Source: Deinococcus frigens DSM 12807
GTDB lineage: Bacteria; Deinococcota; Deinococci; Deinococcales; Deinococcaceae
Reading direction: 5' to 3'
DNA: 25,606 nt
Assembly (NCBI RefSeq): GCF_000701425.1
Contig: NZ_JNIW01000054.1
Span: 1 to 25,606, forward strand
The stretch's first letter is position 1, and each line of letters opens with the position of its first letter. The notes beneath the pieces are model-generated. The model was not told the origin of the DNA, made no database searches, and saw only the letters and a program-made list of their open reading frames with translations. Positions 18,972 to 25,606 of the stretch are shown piece by piece. The position numbers were made by a program, and so were the translations under genes.

Positions 18972-19583
18972 CGTTGGAAGGACGTGGATCTGGGCCGGGC
19001 CGGCCGCGCGGTTGTGCAGCGTGACCTGCATCAACAAGTCGTCCGCGTCGGCCTTGGCGTACTCCACCACCACGTCCCAGTAACGGTCGTCATCAAACGC
19101 CCCGGTGTCGAGCAGTTCATATTCCGGGTCGTCCCGGCCGCGCTGCGCGTTGCCGTCCAGCAGATCCTGATACGGGTAGGCGGCCTGCGGGTACTTGTAC
19201 AGCGCCCGGAGGTACGAGTGGGTCGGGGTGGCGTCCAGGAAGCGGTACTCCTCCTTAACGTCCTCACCATGGTTGCCCTCTGGGCCGGTCAGGCCGTAGA
19301 GCCGCTCCTTGAGAATAGGATCCTGGCCGTTCCAGAGGGCCAGCGCCAGGCACAGCTCCCCCTGGTCGTCGCTGAGTCCGAGCAGGCCGTCCTCATTCCA
19401 GCGGTAGGCCCGTGACCGCGCGTGATCGTGCTCAAAGGCCTGCCAGGCTTCTCCGGCCGCGCTGTAGTCCTCGCGCACGGTGCCCCAGGCCCGCTCGGCC
19501 AGATATGGCCCCCAGCGTTTCCAGGGCACACCACCTTTTCGGGCTTCTTCCAGACGCCTTTCTTCGGCCGTGGGCGCAGTCAT
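18967..19583 (-). pseudogene. Glucosidase (MGH1-like, GH63-type) N-terminal part, cut by the transposon
   Basis: The N-terminal 204 codons of the glucosidase whose remainder is at 6221-8293. ATG 19583 is chosen because GGAGGAGG lies eight bases upstream and the protein then begins [18 protein letters not shown], the normal start for this family; the in-frame extension to 19610 has no SD. Recognisable family blocks are [57 protein letters not shown] and [16 protein letters not shown]. The last native residues are IHVLPTL, after which the frame enters the inverted repeat and stops within about 15 bases. In the intact gene the next residues would be WFRNTWSWGHPG. The fragment has only the beta-sandwich-like N-domain, so no hydrolase activity is expected. 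Confidence 0.92.
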
Positions 19584-19697
19584 CTCAGGGCCTCCTCCGG
19601 GCAGAGTCACCGTGCCGGTGACCCCAGGCTGTATGCGGGAGTTCGGGTGATCGCGGCGCCGCCGGGGTGGCCCTGAGCCGAACCCCTCCTGATGGGG

Positions 19698-20711
19698 TCA
19701 GGGCAGAACGGTACGGACGGTGACTTGCACGCTGTTGCCACCGCTCAGCTCGAACGTTGGGGCGTAATCCCCGGGCTTGCTGCCCGTGGTGAAACGCACG
19801 GGGAGGAGTCCCGCCACGGGCTCTGTGGTGCCGTACCCGTTCAGTTGCCCCGACAGGATGGGGGCACCATTGCCACGCACTGGGCTCTGGGCGCTCTGTC
19901 CCGTGGCCCCGGACGGCGCCTTTCCGATGATCCCGCCCACGACCTCATCGCCGGGCAAGGTGAGGATTCCGTCGCCATTGACGTCCCGCACCAGCAGACC
20001 ACCAGTGTACCTCGGGTACTGGTTGGGCTGGGCCGGCATTACCCCAACCCCGTTCAGGGGGGCGCCGCCCCGCCACAGCAAAAAGCCCAGCAGCGCCGGG
20101 GCCGGCCGGTTCACGGTCACGGTCTGTCCACTGGCATTCGCACCCCGGGGCAGCAGGAAATTCGTCGTGGCGATACGTGCGGCCGGCACGGCCGCCAGGA
20201 TGGTGACGGTGCCGCCCGCGGTGCGCGCCGCCGCGCCGGGTGACTCGCGAACCTGAGCAACGATGGGATACGTTCCGGCGCTCGGGTTGCGGAACGCCCC
20301 GCCGCGGATGTGGGCCAGGATCTTGACGCCGGGTGCGTCCGGCCCGTCTGTCCTCACTGGGGTAGTAAACGTGATGGTGAGGACGTTCCCGACAGCGCTG
20401 GCGACATAACAGCACACGTCGGCCTGTGGCCAGCCGCGCGGCACAGCGACATTGATGGGCCGCTCCGCCACGCGGGTGAAGGCTGACGGCAAGGTAATGG
20501 TGATGCTGCCGCCGGTGTCGAAGGCCAGGCCAGGAACCTGCGCGTCACCGGCCTGCGGGAGCGCCAGAATCAGATCCGTGGGGAACGCGGCCACGTTTCC
20601 GTCGGTGGTGACCGGTGACGGCGCAATCGTGAGCGGCAGGGCCGCGTCCTGGGCCAGAGCGGACGACGTTGCGAGGGCCATGAGGGTCAGCAGACTGAGG
20701 GGAATACGCAT
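19698..20711 (-). CDS. Secreted protein of unknown function with a calcium-loop-like motif
   Basis: 337 aa from ATG 20711, chosen because a clean signal peptide follows (MRIPLSLLTLMALATSSALA, cut before QDAALP). The longer open frame upstream reads as noise. The mature part is rich in beta-branched residues, Gly, Pro and Thr, as in extracellular beta-sandwich proteins, with one Cys pair (VCCYV). Near residues 245-262 is DVNGDGILTLPGDEVVGG, which resembles a dockerin or EF-hand-type calcium loop (D-x-N-x-D-G, then acidic at the end). The start lies 47 bp after the stop of the membrane protein gene upstream, so the two may be one transcript; no clear SD is seen. No family is recognised. Probably an envelope or exported structural protein. 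Confidence 0.8.
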   Translation of the reverse strand: MRIPLSLLTLMALATSSALAQDAALPLTIAPSPVTTDGNVAAFPTDLILALPQAGDAQVPGLAFDTGGSITITLPSAFTRVAERPINVAVPRGWPQADVCCYVASAVGNVLTITFTTPVRTDGPDAPGVKILAHIRGGAFRNPSAGTYPIVAQVRESPGAAARTAGGTVTILAAVPAARIATTNFLLPRGANASGQTVTVNRPAPALLGFLLWRGGAPLNGVGVMPAQPNQYPRYTGGLLVRDVNGDGILTLPGDEVVGGIIGKAPSGATGQSAQSPVRGNGAPILSGQLNGYGTTEPVAGLLPVRFTTGSKPGDYAPTFELSGGNSVQVTVRTVLP

Positions 20712-20758
20712 AGGACTGCAGGGGGTGCACGGTGGCAGCGGTGAGGACACGATTACGC

Positions 20759-21196
20759 TCAACTGACGACTTGCCGCGTGGCCACGTTCCTGGCCCGCAG
20801 CAGCGCGAAGACGACGCCCAGCACCACGCCGTAGATCACGTGACCCATCAGGCTCATCAGGTTCTGGGTGGTGAAGGCCTGGGCAAACTGGACGCCCATG
20901 CCCATCATCAAGGGCATCATCACCAGGGGCCCGAGGACCCACCACACCATGCCGTAGACGGCGCCCTGCCACGCTCCCGCACCGGTTCCTGTGACCCGGT
21001 CGCCCAGCAGGAGACCGAAGCCCAGCCCGATGCCGGCGCTGATCACCAGGTGCACCAGGAAGCCGACGGCGGCGCTCTTGCTGCCCACCAGGCTGGCGAT
21101 CATGGGGAGCATGCCCATCATGGCCATCAGCATGCCGAAGACCAGGCCGCCGGCCAGGCCACCGAGGACACCCGCTTTCACGTTCTGTGTATTCAT
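20759..21196 (-). CDS. Small multi-pass membrane protein of unknown function
   Basis: 145 aa from ATG 21196, with a strong SD (GGAGGT) five bases upstream; the open frame extends further but that part is not supported. Hydropathy by eye gives four membrane segments: AGVLGGLAGGLVFGMLMAMM, VGFLVHLVISAGIGLGFGLL, GAVYGMVWWVLGPLVMMPLM and LMGHVIYGVVLGVVFALL. The amphipathic loop QFAQAFTTQNLMS lies before the last. It is rich in Gly and Met. Its C-terminal half recurs as a broken relic at 4859-5014, so this is a family with more than one copy in the genome. It diverges from the exporter gene at 21331 and is followed by the secreted-protein gene. No function is known to me. Confidence 0.85.
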   Translation of the reverse strand: MNTQNVKAGVLGGLAGGLVFGMLMAMMGMLPMIASLVGSKSAAVGFLVHLVISAGIGLGFGLLLGDRVTGTGAGAWQGAVYGMVWWVLGPLVMMPLMMGMGVQFAQAFTTQNLMSLMGHVIYGVVLGVVFALLRARNVATRQVVS

Positions 21197-21289
21197 TGGT
21201 CTACCTCCACAGTAAGACTGAGCGATCTCAGCGGAGGTCTGTGTCAAGCCGCCAACACGGTTGAGATGCACCCATTTTCAAGGCCCTGG

Positions 21290-21330
21290 TTGACGGTTGG
21301 CTGATCGCCCTTCCACCCATAATTGGCCTG
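21290..21330 (+). promoter_or_regulatory. Possible leaderless promoter of the TauE-like gene
   Basis: CATAAT (21318-21323) ends seven bases before ATG 21331 and no SD precedes the ATG, which suggests transcription starting at or next to the start codon. TTGACG (21290) is spaced too widely (22 bp) and TTGGCT (21297) slightly too closely (15 bp) for an ideal -35 box. Confidence 0.4.
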
Positions 21331-21999
21331 ATGGCCGACACCATTTTCCTCGCGACGATTGCCCTGACCTTCCTGCTTGCAGGATTCGTGAAAGGCGTGA
21401 CCGGGTTGGGGCTCCCCACAGTGTCATTGGCGGTGCTGACTGCGGTGATCGGCCTGCACCCGGCCATGGCGCTCATGCTGGTTCCGTCCTTCACGACCAA
21501 CGTCTGGCAGGCCGCCCTCGGTGGAAACTTTCAGGCCATCCTGCGTCGCCTATGGCCATTCCTGCTGACCGCCACCATCGCGATCTGGCTGGGGACGCAG
21601 GCCTTGACGCGCGTTCACGGCTCGGTCCTCTCGGCACTGCTCGGTGTCCTCCTGGTGGCTTATGCGGTGATCGGACTGCGTGGCCTGAAGATTGTCATTC
21701 ACCGCGCATGGGAGGTGTGGACGGGGCCGCTCTTTGGAGCAGTGAACGGTGTACTGACGGGGCTCACCGGGTCGTTCGTGTTTCCCGGGGTGCTTTACCT
21801 GCAAGCCATCGGCCTGCCAAAGGACGCTCTCGTTCAGGCGATGGGGATGCTCTTTACCGCTTCAACGGTCGGGCTCGCTTTCGCGCTTGGTGGTCAGCAA
21901 CTGCTCACCGCGCAGCTCGGCGTTCTTTCGCTCGGTGCTGTCCTTCCGGCCGTGATCGGGATGATGCTCGGTCAGCGGTTGCGGCGCAAGATCATGGAA

Positions 22000-22808
<809 letters not shown>

Positions 22809-23132
22809 ACAACTCCAACTCTCGAAGCGCAACAAGTCAATCAGGTTGAGGCGCAGCAGGTTCGCGCTTACGGTCAGGCCTGCGCCACTGCGACACTGAT
22901 CAAGCTGATCGAAAACGCGGCCAACGATTATGGTTTCATCACTGCGGGAGCCACCTGCACCAATGAATTTCTCGGCTTCGACGCGCTGCCCGCATCGAAA
23001 TACGTCCGCAGCACGCGCCTTGCCGCCAGCCCTGACCTGACTGCTGTCACTGTGTCTGTGCGCAGCAAATCCCGCAAGCTCTTCATCACCACCATGGACA
23101 CCGACGGCAACATCCTGTTTCAGACTCCCTAG
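22809..23132 (+). pseudogene. Headless gene, possibly a type IV pilin-like protein, cut by the IS6 element
   Basis: An open frame begins right at the IS edge with no start codon and runs 107 codons to a TAG at 23130. It reads as real coding sequence: VNQVEAQQVRAYGQACATAT, LIKLIENAANDYGFITAGAT, CTNEFLGFDALPASKYVRST, then SVRSKSRKLFITTMDTDGNI. Two cysteines about 34 residues apart and a beta-rich tail after a helical start resemble the globular part of prepilin-like proteins, whose hydrophobic N-terminal helix would lie in the missing part. The pilin assignment is tentative. The lost 5' end is not elsewhere in this window, so the IS marks a deletion or rearrangement point. Confidence 0.6.
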
Positions 23133-23261
23133 CACGAGCGCGCACCACTCAGACGATGCCGCACCTTACCGGGTTACTGGGGCGGTTTGTGGAGGAGTAG
23201 CAACGCTCTGAAATTTTTAGAGGACTGCGGCGGGGAGTCAAATCACCCTGGAAGGCTGCCT

Positions 23262-23972
23262 TCAAGGCTGACAGTTGGCGGTGCGAACCACCTCGTCCAC
23301 CTTTCGGACTTCCTGACCGTCACGCCGCTCCTGGAGGTAGTACCCCAGGATCAGTCGGCCTGTCTGATCCCGCGAAAAATTGAGCACCGCGTTCTGATTG
23401 TTGGGCTGGCCGTCCCGTGGCGCGCCGAGTACCCAGGTGTAGCCCGCGCGGACCCCCAGCGTATCGTTGTCATCGGTCACAAAGGCCCGCTGACCGCCCG
23501 CCGTGCCAATGCGGGTGTTGACCCAGTAGATTCCCCCAGGGCGAGGCCGGAACGAAACGCCGTTGAGGCCGTCCAGGCCGGGGCCACCGCGCAGATAAAC
23601 TTGCCCAGGCACCGCTTCGACGGTCATCAATGTGATGGTGCTGCACCCAAGCACCGTGATGTTGCGGCGGGCGGTTCGGAGGCGCTGGTACTCCGCCTCG
23701 CTGATTCCAAAGCGGGCGTCATAGGGGAGAGGATCACCAGTGGGGGTCTGCTCGAACAGTTCCAGATACCAGTCTGGCCGGTCCTTGATCACTTCCAGGA
23801 CGCGGGCCTCAAGGGCCAGAACATCGTCTGAAAAGGCGATTTTCAGAATCTCGACGGTATTTTTGCTAGGAGTGAGCAGCGAGGACACGGGCGGCACGTC
23901 AGGCAAAGTGGCCTGTCCATAAGCGTGACCGATCAGCAGCGCGGCGGCCAGCATCCAAGGGGTGCGTAACAC
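23262..23972 (-). CDS. Secreted hypothetical protein
   Basis: 236 aa from GTG 23972. This start is preferred over the ATG six codons later because it leaves an Arg before the hydrophobic core of the signal peptide (MLRTPWMLAAALLIGHAYGQ, cut before ATLP). A TATCAT box (23979-23984 on the complement) lies exactly six bases upstream, as in leaderless promoters. The mature protein has a helical first part (NTVEILKIAFSDDVLALEAR, VLEVIKDRPDWYLELFEQ), then a Gly/Asn-rich beta part (GQVYLRGGPGLDGLNGVSF, GIYWVNTRIGTAGGQRAFV), and two cysteines, in VLGCSTIT and near the end in TANCQP. No family recognised. It converges with the headless pilin-like gene. Confidence 0.78.
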   Translation of the reverse strand: MLRTPWMLAAALLIGHAYGQATLPDVPPVSSLLTPSKNTVEILKIAFSDDVLALEARVLEVIKDRPDWYLELFEQTPTGDPLPYDARFGISEAEYQRLRTARRNITVLGCSTITLMTVEAVPGQVYLRGGPGLDGLNGVSFRPRPGGIYWVNTRIGTAGGQRAFVTDDNDTLGVRAGYTWVLGAPRDGQPNNQNAVLNFSRDQTGRLILGYYLQERRDGQEVRKVDEVVRTANCQP

Positions 23973-24026
23973 CGGCCCATGATAGGGAACCGGGGCATGA
24001 CCAGCTCAGCCCCGCTGGTCATGCCC

Positions 24027-24398
24027 CTAGAGGTACTTGTAAAGAGTCTGTCGCGTGATCCCCAGTTCCCTTGCCACAGCCGTCTTCTTCATTCCCCGGT
24101 TCAGCCAGACTTTGGCGATCTCTAGGCGCTCTGGCGTGACCACGCCCGGTTCCCCCGGCGGCATGGGCGGCAGCTCCAGCGTTCTCGGATCGACGTTCCA
24201 CTGCACGTCCTCAACCCGCACCCCCAGCACTTCGGCGATCTTGATGGCCCGGCTGACCAGCGGCTCAGCGCGGCCATACAGATAATTGCTCGCCTGAGCA
24301 ATGGACACGTCCAGGGCATCGGCAAATTCTTGCACGCTCAGGCCACGCGCCTTGCGCCACTCCATCATCGTTCTTGTCTTCGTTTCCACTTTTGGCAT
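24027..24398 (-). CDS. Small regulator with an XRE-type HTH and a resolvase-type HTH
   Basis: 123 aa from ATG 24398, with AGGTG ten bases upstream. The frame stays open for another 58 codons upstream, but that stretch runs through a strong hairpin and is low-complexity, so I reject it. Residues about 13-65 form a Cro/C1-type HTH: WRKARGLSVQEFADALDVS, IAQASNYLYGRAEP, AIKIAEVLGVRVEDVQW. After a Pro-rich linker (LELPPMPPGEPG), residues 88-123 look like the HTH_7 / Hin-type tail of serine recombinases (RLEIAKVWLNRGMKKTAVAR, ELGITRQTLYKYL) with no recombinase domain attached. It could bind two DNA sites or act as a bridging repressor. No partner gene is adjacent. Confidence 0.82.
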   Translation of the reverse strand: MPKVETKTRTMMEWRKARGLSVQEFADALDVSIAQASNYLYGRAEPLVSRAIKIAEVLGVRVEDVQWNVDPRTLELPPMPPGEPGVVTPERLEIAKVWLNRGMKKTAVARELGITRQTLYKYL

Positions 24399-24436
24399 AA
24401 ACTGACACCTGCTTCTTTTCCTTGTCCGGGAGAAGT

Positions 24437-24470
24437 CACCCCTTCCACCCTGGGAGGGGTGTTTCGTTTT
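24437..24470 (+). terminator. Rho-independent terminator-like hairpin (+ strand)
   Basis: CACCCCTTCC pairs with GGGAGGGGTG around a 5-nt loop (10 pairs, one G-T), followed directly by TTTCGTTTT. The form is a good intrinsic terminator for rightward transcription, yet no rightward gene ends nearby. On the minus strand it lies 39 bp ahead of the small regulator. Confidence 0.6.
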
Positions 24471-24572
24471 CCCTGGAGTCAGAGTACAGGCTGCGGCGGC
24501 CTGAGCGTCAGCCAGCGCCAGACCATCAGCATAAGGGGGGAAAGGCTCTGGCTTTGATGTTCTGGAATTCAT

Positions 24573-25245
24573 GACAAACCTCCCATCAGCGAGCTGGCCC
24601 GGTCAGGAGCGGGACGAGGACTCCAGCATATCCAGAGTCGAATTCACGCCTTGCTGTTTCGCCTTACCGGATAGCACAGGCGATGCGCTGGAGTTGCCGG
24701 GGCAACTGCCTCAGCGATGGAAGCATTATCCAGAGTGATCTTGTCGGTCAGCCCGCCGGTCCACCAGCAAAAGTGCATGCCACCTGGCCCGGAACCGGTT
24801 CGCCGCCGATGTCACATCGCTCGCCGCGTAAACGACTCCCAGCACATCTGGGATGCGTACAAATTATAGTAATAAAAATAGTATGTCAATAGTTTGGGAT
24901 AAATTATTGGAGCCCAATCCATGCCTAAAACGTGAAAGGGGAGATCTCCCCTTCCACAGTTCTGCCAAGGTAATCCTTTGATTCTCTAGAAATACGCGGT
25001 TCTTTCGGACCGCAAATGCACGCTGACTGCACCTTTACAATGGGAAAAGGTCTGCAATATTGCCCAGAGTCGCTGGCAATCTGGGCCGACGCCAATCTCT
25101 GTTTCTGGGTTCAACGCGGGTCATGATTCGCTGAGCGGTCTGCCCAGCGTGGAGTCGGGGAACGACGTTCAAGCGTGCAGAGATGAGATCCGCCGCCTCA
25201 CTGGCTGCGTCAGCAGTGACGTGATGGCTGGCGGCCTGACAAATT
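24573..25245. other. About 670 bp without a convincing gene; AT-rich segment and palindrome
   Basis: No reading frame here has an SD or recognisable motifs. The segment 24857-24916 is strikingly AT-rich for this DNA (runs such as AATTATAGTAATAAAAATAG) and could hold a promoter or a foreign junction. It is followed by an 18-bp palindrome at 24937-24954. The part from about 25150 on should contain the end of the IS whose transposase begins at 25245 on the other strand, but I could not identify its terminal repeat. Confidence 0.4.
24937..24954. repeat. 18-bp perfect palindrome centred on AGATCT
   Basis: AAGGGGAGA followed by its exact reverse complement, with no spacer, just downstream of the AT-rich segment. 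It could be an operator or the stem of a small hairpin; no T-run follows. Confidence 0.7.
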
Positions 25246-25605
25246 TTATGAGTGCGGACGAAAAACGAGTTGCCAGCCGACTTCAAGGGTGGTTTGAGGG
25301 GGGGCATGAAGGCGTTTCCGCTGACCTGGTGGTTCAGGGTCAGGCCCGCCCTGGAGCGTCAGGTGAGAGAAGATTGCCTGACCACGGCTCAGCGCGTAAT
25401 GAACCGCCCGGAGACCGATCTTGAGGTAGCTCAGCGCCCGCCGCCAGTGGGGATCGACGTGTCGTCGATCCCCACGCTGCACCACCTCGATACCTTCGGA
25501 GACGAGCAGCAAGGTCGCCACCGACAGCACCAGGATCAGGCGCTCCAGACTGGCGGCGTCGCGCAGCCTGGAATCTTCCAACCCGAACAGACCACTTTTC
25601 TCGTC
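25246..25605 (-). CDS. IS4-type transposase, C-terminal part, running off the window
   Basis: The frame is open to the window edge and ends with TAA at 25246; about 119 residues are visible. It begins [20 protein letters not shown], which matches the stretch after the catalytic Glu in IS4-family transposases (the Lys of the Y-R-E-K signature is in DEKS). The hydrophobic helix [19 protein letters not shown] follows, then [18 protein letters not shown] and a polar tail. The first two catalytic Asp residues and the Glu lie outside. No frameshift in the visible part. It is probably not the same IS as the relic at 1109-1492, though I cannot compare matching segments. Confidence 0.75.
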   Translation of the reverse strand, partial: DEKSGLFGLEDSRLRDAASLERLILVLSVATLLLVSEGIEVVQRGDRRHVDPHWRRALSYLKIGLRAVHYALSRGQAIFSHLTLQGGPDPEPPGQRKRLHAPPQTTLEVGWQLVFRPHS

Positions 25606-25606
25606 C

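Noticed and set aside
24683..24892. Weak resemblance of the minus-strand translation near 24750-24835 (VVYAASDVTSAANRFRARW) to the C-terminus of a mutator-type (IS256) transposase.
   Set aside because: Too short and without any catalytic motif; it could be chance.
25035..25307. 90-codon minus-strand frame overlapping the end of the IS4-type transposase.
   Set aside because: It overlaps the real transposase frame on the same strand, has no SD and no recognisable motif.

Overview
The window is GC-rich bacterial DNA with dense, SD-led genes, several promoters of the leaderless type (a TANNNT box 6-8 nt before the start), and many insertion sequences. Gene content (an MGH1/GH63-type glucosidase, a TauE-like exporter, small secreted proteins, many DDE transposons) and the leaderless starts suggest a Deinococcus or close relative, perhaps a plasmid or genomic island. 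This is an inference; no rRNA or other marker gene is present.

Layout. 1-1095: 3' part of a GH1-type glycosidase. 1109-1492: decayed transposase. 1784-3507: thioredoxin overlapping a flavin disulfide oxidoreductase. 3633-4462: NAD(P)H-hydrate epimerase knocked out of frame by a third copy of an 11-bp tandem repeat. 4859-5014: relic of a small membrane protein whose intact relative lies at 20759-21196. 5053-5805: Crp/Fnr-type regulator. 6221-8293 and 18967-19583: two halves, on the minus strand, of one 894-codon glucosidase gene. The gene is split by a 10,673-bp Tn3-family transposon (8294-18966) with 38-bp terminal inverted repeats and a 5-bp target duplication (cacag). Removing the element and one target copy restores the frame exactly.

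The transposon has two modules. The right module (15184-18966) is a compact Tn3-type unit: its own third copy of the inverted repeat, a probable res region, a serine resolvase and a 981-aa transposase. The left module (8294-15183) is cargo: a truncated metallo-beta-lactamase-fold gene, a LysR regulator, and a divergent gene set. That set encodes a nitronate-monooxygenase-like flavoprotein, a DUF1338 protein carrying the metal and arginine residues of 2-oxoadipate dioxygenase/decarboxylase (HglS), an aldehyde dehydrogenase, and an FAD-linked 2-hydroxyacid dehydrogenase. The last three are tightly packed and fit a route from an aldehyde precursor through 2-oxoadipate and D-2-hydroxyglutarate to 2-oxoglutarate, as in lysine or 2-aminoadipate breakdown. 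A self-mobile, regulated 2-oxoadipate catabolic cassette is the most interesting system here.

Right of the transposon: a secreted protein with a calcium-loop-like motif, a four-helix membrane protein, a TauE/SafE-type exporter truncated by an IS6-family element (22000-22808, no target duplication), a headless pilin-like gene on the other side of that IS, another secreted protein, a two-HTH regulator, about 670 bp without a convincing gene, and the C-terminus of an IS4-type transposase running off the window.
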